Shown here in pieces: positions 1 through 6,445 of a DNA stretch of 18,495 bases (positions within the stretch are counted from its first letter, which is position 1; each line of letters begins with the position of its first letter). A program made the position numbers and the translations under genes. The notes beneath the pieces are model-generated. The model was not told the DNA's origin. It ran no database searches and was given only the letters and a program-made list of their open reading frames with translations. Origin of the DNA: DASSKF01 sp035690725 (lineage in GTDB: Bacteria; Actinomycetota; Actinomycetes; Actinomycetales; Dermatophilaceae). Location of the stretch: positions 1-18,495 of the forward strand of contig DASSKF010000031.1 in assembly GCA_035690725.1 (NCBI GenBank). Direction: 5' to 3'.

Positions 1-25
1 GGCCCCCGAGGAGCTGGCCGGCTGA
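1..25 (+). CDS. C-terminal tail of an upstream gene (partial)
   Basis: The window opens inside a reading frame whose last codons read A-P-E-E-L-A-G followed by TGA at 23-25. It ends 22 bases before the preferred ATG of the aldo/keto reductase, so the two could be co-transcribed. Too little is present to name the product. The frame is assigned only because it is open, acidic/alanine-rich and ends just before the next gene, so this is a weak call. Confidence 0.4.
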
Positions 26-47
26 CCGACGGGTGTTGGATGGCCGC

Positions 48-1019
48 ATGCGCTACCGCAAGCTCGGCCGAACCGGACTCGACGTCTCCGCGGTCACCCT
101 CGGCTGCATGAGCTGGGGCGATCCCTCCCGCGGTGGGCACCCCTGGGTGCTCGACGAGAAGGGCGCCCGGCAGCTGATCGCCCAGGCCCTCGAGGCGGGC
201 ATCACCACGTTCGACACGGCCAACGTCTACTCCGGCGGCAGCAGCGAGGAGTTCACCGGCCGCGCGCTGTGGGACGTGGTCGACCGCGCGGACGTCGTGC
301 TGGCCACCAAGGTGCGCAACCGGATGCGGCCCGGCCCCTACGGCACGGGCCTCTCCCGCAAGGCGATCCTCCACGAGGTCGACGAGTCGCTGCGCCGGCT
401 CGGCACCGACTACGTCGACCTCTACCAGATCCACCGCTGGGACCCCGACGTCCCGATCGAGGAGACGATGGAGGCACTGCACGAGGTGGTGAAGTCGGGC
501 AGGGCCCGCCACATCGGCGCCTCCTCGATGTACGCCTGGCAGTTCGCGAAGGCCCAGCACGTCGCCGAGGTCAACGGGTGGACCCGGTTCGTGTCGATGC
601 AGAACCACTACAACCTGCTCTACCGGGAGGAGGAGCGGGAGATGCTGCCGCTGTGCGCCGACCAGGGCGTCGGCGTCATCCCGTGGAGCCCGCTGGCCCG
701 CGGCCGGCTCACCCGCGACTGGGACACCTCCACTGCCCGGGCCGAGACCGACGAGTTCGGCAAGACGCTCTACCTCGAGTCGGACCGCGCCATCGTCGAC
801 ACGGTCGCGCGGGTGGCCGAGCGGCGCGGGGTCTCCCGGGCCCAGGTCGCGCTCGCCTGGGTGATGGCCAACCCGACCGTCACCTCGCCGATCGTGGGGG
901 TGACCAGGCCGCAGCACCTCGCGGATGCGGTGGCGGCCGTGGACCTCGAGCTGACCCCTGAGGAGGTCGCGGAGCTCGGCGCCGGCTACCAACCCCACCC
1001 CGTCGCCGGCCACCGGTAG
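48..1019 (+). CDS. aldo/keto reductase, YajO-like
   Basis: This is a 323-residue cytosolic NAD(P)H-dependent oxidoreductase with the (beta/alpha)8 fold of the aldo/keto reductases. The catalytic tetrad is visible as D56 and Y61 (in TTFDTANVYSGG), K88 (LATKVRN) and H129 (LYQIHRWD). The N-terminal pattern (GCMSWGDP, then HPW) and the C-terminal SPIVGVTRP and HPVAGHR segments closely resemble E. coli YajO, from memory. ATG 48 is preferred over an in-frame GTG at 33 because the family normally begins MRYRKLGRTGL and the GTG would add only five unconserved residues. The ribosome site is poor (GGA at 38-40). The physiological substrate cannot be read from the sequence. Length is normal for the family and nothing is broken. 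Confidence 0.93.
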   Translation: MRYRKLGRTGLDVSAVTLGCMSWGDPSRGGHPWVLDEKGARQLIAQALEAGITTFDTANVYSGGSSEEFTGRALWDVVDRADVVLATKVRNRMRPGPYGTGLSRKAILHEVDESLRRLGTDYVDLYQIHRWDPDVPIEETMEALHEVVKSGRARHIGASSMYAWQFAKAQHVAEVNGWTRFVSMQNHYNLLYREEEREMLPLCADQGVGVIPWSPLARGRLTRDWDTSTARAETDEFGKTLYLESDRAIVDTVARVAERRGVSRAQVALAWVMANPTVTSPIVGVTRPQHLADAVAAVDLELTPEEVAELGAGYQPHPVAGHR

Positions 1020-1070
1020 CGACGCCAGCAGGGCCGAGCAGACCACGCGCCGCTACCCTCCACCGAGTGT

Positions 1071-1107
1071 TCGGCGCGGAGCGGATTCGCTCATTCCGCC
1101 GCGCCGA
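1071..1107 (+). terminator. GC-rich hairpin downstream of the aldo/keto reductase
   Basis: TCGGCGCG (1071-1078) pairs with CGCGCCGA (1100-1107), and an inner GCGGA (1081-1085) pairs with TCCGC (1095-1099), giving a 13-bp stem with a two-base bulge and a 9-nt loop. No T-tract follows, so it could be a non-canonical terminator, an RNA structure or an operator. It lies between the reductase stop and the ScyD/ScyE-like gene. The rest of the 167-base gap holds only the putative -10 box described next and a doubtful 24-codon ORF. Confidence 0.4.
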
Positions 1108-1122
1108 CCCGCTACCCGGGGC

Positions 1123-1128
1123 TAGCGT
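1123..1128 (+). promoter_or_regulatory. putative -10 box for the ScyD/ScyE-like gene
   Basis: TAGCGT fits the actinobacterial TANNNT -10 consensus. A transcript starting about 7 nt downstream would carry a ~50-nt leader containing the GAGAGGA ribosome site at 1174-1180, in front of ATG 1187. No clear -35 box is seen. Confidence 0.35.
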
Positions 1129-1186
1129 CGAAGGGTTGTGACCAGGGCCGGTGACCTCGGCTGCCGGCTGGCGGAGAGGAACGGCC

Positions 1187-2434
1187 ATGCGCAGGACAGC
1201 TCGCAGCTCAACTCGGACCCGGCGAGGGATCGCCACCGCGGCGGGGGTGGTCACCTGCGTCGGTATGGCGGTCACTCCCGCAGTTGCCCTCGTCTCAGCC
1301 GGTGGGGGCGGCGGCCAGGGTCGCGGGGGCAGCGGGCCTGCGCACTCGGCATACAAGGTCGTCGCCTCCGGGCTGGACAACCCGCGACAGCTGGCGTTCG
1401 CGCGCAACGGCGCGCTCTACGTCGCCGAGGCGGGGCACGGCGGTGCCGGTCCGTGCACTCCGAGCCCCGACACCCCCGGGGTCGACGTGTGCTTCGGCAC
1501 GTCGGGAGCGGTCAGCGTCGTCACCCGCGGTCGCGCGCGACAGGTGATCACCGGGCTGCCGTCGCTGGCGGCGCAGGTCCCGACCCAGGGCGGACAGCTG
1601 CCCCCCGGTGCCCAGGCGTCGGGCCCGTCCGACGTCGCGATCCTCGGGCGGCACCACCTCGCCCTCACGGTCGGCCTCGGTGGCGACCCCGCGAACCGCG
1701 ACACGTTCTCCGCCGTCTCCTCGGCCGGCCACCTGCTCGGGACCGTCGCCACGGCGCGGGCGAACCCGCCCCGGGCAGCGTTCCGGCGCACGGGGGCCGG
1801 CGGTGTGGTGCAACGGGGCGACCTGGCGGCCTTCGAGGCGGTCAACAACCCGGCCCCGCCCGCGGACGCGCCCGACTCCAACGCGAACGCGGTGATTCCC
1901 GACGGACACGGGTTCGTCGCGGTCGACGCGGGCGGCAACGACCTTCTCCGGGTCTCCGCCAGGGGCAAGGTCAGCCTCATCACGACGTTCCCGAACTCCA
2001 CGACGACCTGCACGCCGCCGATCCCGCCGCAGGCGGTGCCCACCTCGGTCGTCCGCGGCCCGGACCACGCCTACTACGTCAGTGAGCTGACCGGGTTCCC
2101 GTTCTGCGAGGGCGGTGCCGTCATCTGGAAGGTCAAGGACGGGCACGCCAGCGTCTACGCGTCCGGCCTCACCAACGTGACCGACCTGGCCTTCGACCGC
2201 CGCGGCCGTCTCTACGCGGTCGAGATCGCCGAGCACGGACTGCAGAGCGGCCCGATGGGCGCCGTGGTCAAGATCCCGCGCGGTGGCGGCGACCAGTTCC
2301 GCGTGGTGGCGAGGAACCTGCTCGCGCCGTACGGCATCGCCCTGCGCGGCCACTCGGCCTACGTGACCACCGGCTCGATCCTGCCCGCGTCGGCCGGAGG
2401 CGGTCAGGTGGTCCGGATCCCGCTGCACCGGTAG
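1187..2434 (+). CDS. secreted ScyD/ScyE family beta-propeller protein
   Basis: This 415-residue exported protein resembles the ScyD/ScyE family, NHL-like beta-propeller proteins first known from cyanobacterial scytonemin clusters and common, with unknown role, in actinobacteria. Residues 1-14 are Arg/Thr-rich, 15-36 are hydrophobic, and a signal-peptidase site is likely near the AVA at 32-34; a Gly-rich linker (39-50) follows. Propeller-like blades recur as YKVVASGLDNPRQLAFARNGALYV (about 56-79), the ASGLTNVTDLAFDRRGRLYAV segment and the ARNLLAPYGIAL segment. Cysteines in the mature part could form disulfides outside the cell. ATG 1187 is chosen because GAGAGGA lies at 1174-1180 and a signal peptide starts there; the upstream in-frame GTG 1151 has no such support. 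No other scytonemin genes are nearby, so a pigment role is not implied. Confidence 0.85.
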   Translation: MRRTARSSTRTRRGIATAAGVVTCVGMAVTPAVALVSAGGGGGQGRGGSGPAHSAYKVVASGLDNPRQLAFARNGALYVAEAGHGGAGPCTPSPDTPGVDVCFGTSGAVSVVTRGRARQVITGLPSLAAQVPTQGGQLPPGAQASGPSDVAILGRHHLALTVGLGGDPANRDTFSAVSSAGHLLGTVATARANPPRAAFRRTGAGGVVQRGDLAAFEAVNNPAPPADAPDSNANAVIPDGHGFVAVDAGGNDLLRVSARGKVSLITTFPNSTTTCTPPIPPQAVPTSVVRGPDHAYYVSELTGFPFCEGGAVIWKVKDGHASVYASGLTNVTDLAFDRRGRLYAVEIAEHGLQSGPMGAVVKIPRGGGDQFRVVARNLLAPYGIALRGHSAYVTTGSILPASAGGGQVVRIPLHR

Positions 2435-2450
2435 CGCGAGTGTGATCGGC

Positions 2451-2480
2451 GGCGCCCCTTTCGGGTAAGGAGGGGGCGCC
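2451..2480 (+). terminator. hairpin after the ScyD/ScyE-like gene
   Basis: GGCGCCCC (2451-2458) pairs perfectly with GGGGCGCC (2473-2480) around a 14-nt loop, with possible further CTT/AAG pairing inside the loop. It starts 16 bases after the stop codon and 33 bases before the next ATG. No U-tract follows, as is common for actinobacterial terminators, so termination is plausible but unproven. Confidence 0.45.
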
Positions 2481-2512
2481 AGCCCACAGCCGCGCCGACA
2501 CCGGAGGCACCG

Positions 2513-3025
2513 ATGCCGCCCCCCGCCGTTCCGCTGCCGCTCGACGCGGCGGAGCTCCAGCCGTTCACCGAGGCCCTGGACTACTCGATGTTCGTGGTCA
2601 CGGTGGCCGTCGGGGAGGAGCGGTCCGGCTGCCTCGTCGGGTTCACCACCCAGGCGAGCATCGAGCCGCCCCGGTTCCTCGTCTGCCTGTCCCTCAACAA
2701 CCACACGTATGCCGTGGCGCAGCGGGCCTCGCTGCTCGCCGTCCACGCCCTCGGTCCGGAGCAGCACGCCCTGGCGAGGTTGTTCGGGGAGGAGACCGGC
2801 ACCTTCGTGGACAAGTTCGCCCGGTGCTCGTGGCGGCCGGGGCCTCACGACGTGCCGATGATCGAAGGGTGCCCGCGCATTCTCGTCGGCGACGTCCTGG
2901 AACAGGTCCCGTTCGGCGACCACGCCGGGTTCCTTCTCGAGCCGATCCACCTCGAGACGACGAGCCGGGCGGCCGGTCTCACCTTCCGCGACCTGGGTGA
3001 CCTGTCCGCGGGCCACGGCGCCTGA
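2513..3025 (+). CDS. flavin reductase family (FMN-binding split-barrel) protein
   Basis: This 170-residue protein resembles the flavin reductase / FMN-binding split-barrel family, which reduce free flavin with NAD(P)H or supply it to partner monooxygenases. Typical elements are FVVTVAVGEERSGCLVGFTTQASIEPPRFLVCL (about 27-59), the phosphate-contacting TTQAS stretch, the NNHTY region (62-66) and the HALARLFG helix (85-92). ATG 2513 has an ACCGGAGG ribosome site ending about 5 bases upstream. No monooxygenase gene adjoins it, so its partner is unknown. The sequence is slightly more diverged than classical flavin reductases, and it could be a general FMN-binding protein rather than a true reductase. 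Confidence 0.85.
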   Translation: MPPPAVPLPLDAAELQPFTEALDYSMFVVTVAVGEERSGCLVGFTTQASIEPPRFLVCLSLNNHTYAVAQRASLLAVHALGPEQHALARLFGEETGTFVDKFARCSWRPGPHDVPMIEGCPRILVGDVLEQVPFGDHAGFLLEPIHLETTSRAAGLTFRDLGDLSAGHGA

Positions 3026-3064
3026 CCCCCTCCACCCCGCCCCCACCCCGCCCGCCCCCATCCC
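3026..3064 (-). other. C-rich tract, potential G-quadruplex on the minus strand
   Basis: Right after the flavin-reductase stop, the + strand carries C-runs of 5, 4, 5, 4, 3, 5 and 3 separated by one to four bases (starting at 3026, 3035, 3040, 3046, 3051, 3055 and 3062). The minus strand therefore has seven nearby G-runs, which meets the usual G-quadruplex pattern. It fills the gap between two convergent genes and lies just 3' of the phosphotransferase stop. It may act as a transcription block; that role is inferred. Confidence 0.4.
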
Positions 3065-3069
3065 GTGGC

Positions 3070-3981
3070 TCAGTCGGGGTCGCTGAGCACCTGCTCGATC
3101 CCGCGCCGGGCGGTGCCGACCATGGCCGGGTGGGTGTCCAGGTAGTACGGCAGCGCCACGACGGCGTGGCCCACCACGAGGCCCCGGGCGCGCCGCCGGG
3201 TCGCCTCGTCGACGTCGAGTGCGGTCAGGAACGTCTCGCGGTCCGCCGCGTCGAGCAGGTGCCACGCCGCGGTGATGTCGTATGCCGGGTCGCCCGTGGC
3301 CATCGCCCCGAAGTCCAGGAGCCCCGCCAGCCGGCCGTCGCGCACGAGCACGTTGCCCGGAATGAGGTCGGCGTGCAGCCAGACGGGGGCGTCCTGCCAC
3401 GGCGGCGCCGCCAGCGCCTCCTCCCAGACCGTGGTCAGCCGGTCGACGTCCGTCAGGTTCCGGGCGGCGCAGCGGTCCAGGCCCGCACGGACGTCGGCGT
3501 CACGCCCGACGAGCGGGAGGCCGCGGCCGAACCCCTTCGACCCGGGTGCCGGCGCGCCGCTCGTGTCGACCGCCTGCAGCTCACCGACCAGGCGGGTGAC
3601 GTCGCTCGCGGCTCCCGGCAGCCGGTGGAGCGGCGTGCGCAGGCCGTCACTGCCCTCGAGCCAGCGCACCACCGCCCAGGGGAAGGGGTAGTCCGCCGAG
3701 GAGTCACCCAGGGCCACCACCGTGGGGGTCTCCACCGACAGGTGGCGGGCCACGACCGGCATCCACCGGACCTCCTTGAGCAGGCCGTCGACCGCTGACG
3801 GCTGCAGCGGCATCCGCAGCGCCAGCTGGTCGCCGAGGCGGAACACCGCGTTCTCGGTGCCACCCGACGCCAGGCGGGTCAGGGGCAGGTCGGCGACGTC
3901 GGGCAGCTGGGCGGCGAGCAGTCGGCGGGCGAGGGCGTCGTCGATGGCGACCTCGTCGGCGTGCAGGCGGGTGCGCGGCAT
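3070..3981 (-). CDS. aminoglycoside phosphotransferase (APH) family protein
   Basis: This 303-residue protein has the kinase-like APH fold and probably transfers phosphate from ATP to a small molecule. The Brenner motif is intact: HADLIPGNVLV with H203, D205 and N210, followed by the metal-binding DFG at 223-225 (LLDFGAMATGDPAYD). The N-lobe contains a Gly-containing turn (ASGGTENAVFRLG) and LALRMP, where a basic residue serves as the ATP-contacting position. The chromosomal setting and lack of resistance context make an antibiotic-resistance role unlikely; the substrate is unknown. The start is uncertain: ATG 3981 (MPRTRLHADEV) and ATG 3990 are both possible and neither has a well-spaced ribosome site. 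It is divergent from the thioredoxin gene and convergent with the flavin-reductase gene. Confidence 0.85.
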   Translation of the reverse strand: MPRTRLHADEVAIDDALARRLLAAQLPDVADLPLTRLASGGTENAVFRLGDQLALRMPLQPSAVDGLLKEVRWMPVVARHLSVETPTVVALGDSSADYPFPWAVVRWLEGSDGLRTPLHRLPGAASDVTRLVGELQAVDTSGAPAPGSKGFGRGLPLVGRDADVRAGLDRCAARNLTDVDRLTTVWEEALAAPPWQDAPVWLHADLIPGNVLVRDGRLAGLLDFGAMATGDPAYDITAAWHLLDAADRETFLTALDVDEATRRRARGLVVGHAVVALPYYLDTHPAMVGTARRGIEQVLSDPD

Positions 3982-4100
3982 ACCTCGCATGGTGAGGGGA
4001 GCACGGCGTGGCGAGCCAGCCGTTTTCCCCAGCACCAACGACCACCGGCGCCGACCGGCCGGTCCGCGATGACGAGCCCGTTGCCCCGGGCCGGGAATGT

Positions 4101-4128
4101 TTGCGGAGCCGTGTGCGCTGAATACCCC
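4101..4128 (+). promoter_or_regulatory. putative promoter of the thioredoxin / CsoR-like operon
   Basis: A -35-like TTGCGG (4101-4106) is followed after 16 bases by TACCCC (4123-4128), a weak -10 candidate. Transcription would begin near 4135, leaving a leader of roughly 28 nt with AAGGAG at 4151-4156. The -10 overlaps the left arm of the inverted repeat at 4120-4139, as expected for a repressor that blocks polymerase. The remainder of the 182-base divergent intergenic region has no other clear signal. Confidence 0.4.
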
Positions 4129-4139
4129 GACAGGTATTC
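4120..4139 (+). promoter_or_regulatory. perfect inverted repeat, likely CsoR-family operator
   Basis: GAATACC (4120-4126) and GGTATTC (4133-4139) form a perfect 7-bp inverted repeat around CCGACA. The core ATACCCC...AGGTAT resembles operators of the CsoR/CstR repressor family (ATACCC/GGGTAT half-sites). It lies 24 bases before the thioredoxin GTG, and the second gene of that operon encodes a CsoR-family protein. Autoregulation is the natural inference. Confidence 0.7.
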
Positions 4140-4163
4140 GTCCCCGCTGGAAGGAGCCGATTC

Positions 4164-4520
4164 GTGGCTACCCAGAACCTCACCGCTGAGAACTTCGAGA
4201 AGACCGTGACGGGTGAGGGGATCACCCTCGTGGACTTCTGGGCCTCGTGGTGCGGACCGTGCACGATGTTCGCGCCGGTCTACGACGAGGCCTCCGAGAA
4301 GCACCCGGACATCACGTTCGGCAAGGTCGACACCGAGGCCGAGCAGGAGCTCGCGGGTGCGGCACAGGTCTCCTCGATCCCGACGCTGATGGCGTTCCGT
4401 GACGGCATCCTCGTGTTCAACCAGGCCGGTGCCCTGCCGGCGCCCGCGCTCGAGCAGGTGATCGACGCGGTGCGCGAGCTCGACATGGACGAGGTGCGCG
4501 CCGAGGCCCAGTCCGCCTGA
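4164..4520 (+). CDS. thioredoxin
   Basis: This 118-residue cytosolic thiol:disulfide oxidoreductase has the classical active site WCGPC at 29-33 (C30, C33) after TLVDFWAS, and the conserved cis-proline in SSIPTLM (P73). Length and the final helix fit a normal thioredoxin domain with a short acidic tail. The GTG start at 4164 is supported by AAGGAG at 4151-4156 with a 7-base spacer. It is the first gene of a pair with the CsoR-like regulator, 45 bases downstream, and both lie behind the inverted-repeat operator. This arrangement suggests expression is triggered by a thiol, persulfide or metal stress signal. It is probably not the only thioredoxin of the organism, and may be a specialised one; that is inferred from context. 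Confidence 0.93.
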   Translation: MATQNLTAENFEKTVTGEGITLVDFWASWCGPCTMFAPVYDEASEKHPDITFGKVDTEAEQELAGAAQVSSIPTLMAFRDGILVFNQAGALPAPALEQVIDAVRELDMDEVRAEAQSA

Positions 4521-4535
4521 CGCGAGTCCCCGGTA

Positions 4536-4547
4536 CGTGTCGACACG
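4536..4547 (+). promoter_or_regulatory. 12-bp perfect palindrome before the CsoR-like gene
   Basis: CGTGTCGACACG is a perfect palindrome in the 45-base gap between the thioredoxin stop and the regulator start, ending just before the GAGAGG at 4547-4552. It could be a second binding site, a weak mRNA hairpin affecting the distal gene, or chance. It does not resemble the upstream operator. Confidence 0.3.
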
Positions 4548-4565
4548 AGAGGTGGTGGTGTCCCG

Positions 4566-4832
4566 GTGGTGACGCTGAACCGGGACGAGATGGCGCCGGT
4601 CATCAACCGGTTGCGCCGCGCCCAGGGACAGATCGGCGGGGTGATCCGGCTGATCGAGGAGGGGCGTGACTGCAAGGACGTGGTCACCCAGCTCGCGGCG
4701 GCCAGTCGCGCCCTGGACCGGGCCGGCTTCGCCATCGTCTCCTCCGGTCTGAAGGACTGCCTCGCCAACCCCGAGGGCGTCAGCGACGCCGACCGCGAGG
4801 CGATGGAGAAGCTCTTCCTGACGCTCGCCTGA
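4566..4832 (+). CDS. CsoR/RcnR-family (DUF156) transcriptional repressor, CstR-like
   Basis: This 88-residue all-helical DNA-binding repressor belongs to the CsoR/RcnR family, recognised by NRLRRAQGQIGGVIRLIEEG (14-33), C36 in DCKDVVTQLAAAS and C65 in LKDC. M. tuberculosis CsoR binds Cu(I) with C36, H61 and C65. Both cysteines are kept here, but the residue four before C65 is Gly61, not His. That is the pattern expected of persulfide-sensing CstR-type or other non-copper members, not of a copper sensor. It would bind the inverted repeat at 4120-4139 as a tetramer and repress its own operon. The start is uncertain between GTG 4566 and GTG 4569; GAGAGG at 4547-4552 is rather far upstream. No copper ATPase or chaperone gene is nearby. 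Confidence 0.9.
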   Translation: MVTLNRDEMAPVINRLRRAQGQIGGVIRLIEEGRDCKDVVTQLAAASRALDRAGFAIVSSGLKDCLANPEGVSDADREAMEKLFLTLA

Positions 4833-4845
4833 GGTCTCCGACACC

Positions 4846-4851
4846 TACACT
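4846..4851 (+). promoter_or_regulatory. -10 box (TACACT) of a leaderless promoter for the Mur ligase
   Basis: TACACT ends 6 bases before GTG 4858, the spacing expected if transcription starts on the start codon itself. There is no ribosome binding site, which supports leaderless expression. No good -35 box was found. Confidence 0.5.
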
Positions 4852-4857
4852 GACCGC

Positions 4858-6366
4858 GTGACGCAGCCCGCCCCACAGCCGCTCGAGCGCGACCGCCTGG
4901 CCGACGTGCTGGGCGCGGCCGTTCCGGAGGCCGTCTCCGAGGTCACCGGTGTCACGCACGACTCGCGGGAGGTCCAGCCCGGCTGGGCGTTCGTCGCCGT
5001 CCCCGGGTTCCAGCGGGACGGGGTGGAGTTCGTCCCGCAGGCCGTCGACCGCCGCGCCGCCCTCGTGGTGGCCGAGCGCGACGTCCCCGGCACGCCGACC
5101 GTCGTGGTGCCCGACGCCCGAGCCGCGCTCGCGGCCCTCGCGTGCGCGGTCTGGGGCGATCCCTCGTCGCGGATGCAGGTGCACGGCGTGACCGGCACGA
5201 ACGGCAAGACCACGACGTCCTACGCCCTGCACGCGATCCTGTCCGCCGCCCACGGCACCGAGCGGGTCGGCCTGATGACCACGGCCGAGACCGTCGTCGG
5301 CGGCGAACGGCAGCCGTCCGTCCGCACGACCGGCGAGGCCCCGCACGTGCAGGCGACGCTGGCGCGGATGGAGGCGCACGGCATACGGCACGTGGTGCTG
5401 GAGACGTCCTCGCACGGCATCACGCTGAAACGCGTTGCGGGCACCCACTATTCGAGCGCGCTGTTCACCAACCTCACCCGCGACCACCTCGACCTGCACG
5501 GGACGATGGAGGCCTACTACGCGGCCAAGCGCGAGCTCTTCAACTGGGCGGTCGGCCCGAAGCTGAGCAACGGCGACGACCCGTGGGGCCGCCGCCTGGC
5601 CGGTGAGATCCCGGGCGTCAAGACCTTTGGCTCCCAAGAGGACTCGGACTTCCGCGTCGCCGAGGTGCGGGCCACGCGCACCGGCACCCGGTTCGACCTG
5701 CGGTATGCCGGCACGAGCCTCCCGCTGCACACGCCCCTGCTCGGGGACTACAACGTGCTCAACACGGCGGGCGCGGCGGCGCTGGCGCTGGAGACCGGCC
5801 TGGCACCGGACGTCGTGGCGGCGGCTGTCGCCGAGATGCCGCAGGTGCCAGGGCGCTTCGAGCGTGTGGCGCACCCGGTGGCCCGCGACCGCGGCGTCGA
5901 GGTGATCGTCGACTACGCGCACACCGACGTCGGGCTCGAGCTGGTGCTCGGGGTCGCCCGGAGCACGGCCGAGGCGCACGACGGGCACGCCGCCGGGCGG
6001 GTGATCTGCGTCTACGGGGCGGCGGGGGACCGCGACCCGGCGAAGCGTCCGCTCATGGGCGAGGTGGCCTCCCGCCTGGCCGACGTCAACGTCATCACGA
6101 CCGACGACGCCTACACCGAGGACCCGGCGGCCATCGCCGAGCAGGTGATGGCCGGCGCCGACCCGCAGGACACCACGGTGGTGATCGACCGGCGCGCGGC
6201 GATCCGTTCTGCGCTGGAGCGGGCCCGGCCCGGCGACGTGGTCGTCGTCGCCGGCAAGGGGCACGAGCAGGTGCAGCACCTGCCGGAGGGGGACGTGCCG
6301 TTCCACGACGCCACGGTGGTCGCCGAGCTGCTCGACGAGCTCGCGACGGCGGCCGCCGTCCGCTGA
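4858..6366 (+). CDS. MurE-like Mur ligase family protein
   Basis: This 502-residue ATP-dependent amide ligase has the three-domain Mur architecture: N-terminal UDP-binding domain (VTHDSREVQPGWAFVAVPG, 32-50), ATPase domain with P-loop GTNGKTTT (113-120), ETSSHG (182-187), LTRDHLDLHG (206-215) and a likely carbamylated K224, and C-terminal domain with VDYAHT (351-356) and GKGHE (466-470). Overall it reads as MurE (UDP-MurNAc-tripeptide synthetase). Two canonical specificity motifs differ, however: the diaminopimelate-binding DNPR is replaced by DDAY (416-419, before TEDP), and the TTPE loop is TTGEAP (157-162). It lies outside any division/cell-wall cluster, beside thioredoxin and a regulator. 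It may therefore be a paralogue that adds another amino acid or acts on another substrate. The GTG start follows a leaderless-type -10 box. Confidence 0.85.
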   Translation: MTQPAPQPLERDRLADVLGAAVPEAVSEVTGVTHDSREVQPGWAFVAVPGFQRDGVEFVPQAVDRRAALVVAERDVPGTPTVVVPDARAALAALACAVWGDPSSRMQVHGVTGTNGKTTTSYALHAILSAAHGTERVGLMTTAETVVGGERQPSVRTTGEAPHVQATLARMEAHGIRHVVLETSSHGITLKRVAGTHYSSALFTNLTRDHLDLHGTMEAYYAAKRELFNWAVGPKLSNGDDPWGRRLAGEIPGVKTFGSQEDSDFRVAEVRATRTGTRFDLRYAGTSLPLHTPLLGDYNVLNTAGAAALALETGLAPDVVAAAVAEMPQVPGRFERVAHPVARDRGVEVIVDYAHTDVGLELVLGVARSTAEAHDGHAAGRVICVYGAAGDRDPAKRPLMGEVASRLADVNVITTDDAYTEDPAAIAEQVMAGADPQDTTVVIDRRAAIRSALERARPGDVVVVAGKGHEQVQHLPEGDVPFHDATVVAELLDELATAAAVR

Positions 6367-6386
6367 GCCGGCGACGCGGGGCCGGC
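6367..6386 (+). terminator. short GC hairpin between convergent genes
   Basis: GCCGGC (6367-6372) pairs with GCCGGC (6381-6386) around an 8-nt loop immediately after the Mur ligase stop. No T-run follows. The rest of the gap to 6445 is unusually A/T-rich for this window, with two CTAGA motifs and one GGCATACC motif, and no clear gene. Confidence 0.3.
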
Positions 6387-6445
6387 CACGCTGGGCGGTG
6401 ACGATCGCGCTCGCTAGGCGACTATCGGCATACCGCTAGATTCTC

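Noticed and set aside
1187..2434. Scytonemin biosynthesis locus
   Set aside because: Only one ScyD/ScyE-like gene is present; the family is widespread in bacteria that make no scytonemin.
1295..3400. Very long minus-strand open frame (about 700 codons) opposite the ScyD-like and flavin-reductase genes
   Set aside because: It is Arg/Gly/Pro/Ala-rich without recognisable motifs and runs antisense to three supported genes; high G+C makes such frames stop-poor.
3070..3981. Antibiotic-resistance gene
   Set aside because: The APH fold covers many chromosomal kinases; there is no mobile or resistance context.
4566..4832. Copper sensor CsoR
   Set aside because: The copper-ligand His is replaced by Gly and no copper-handling genes are nearby.
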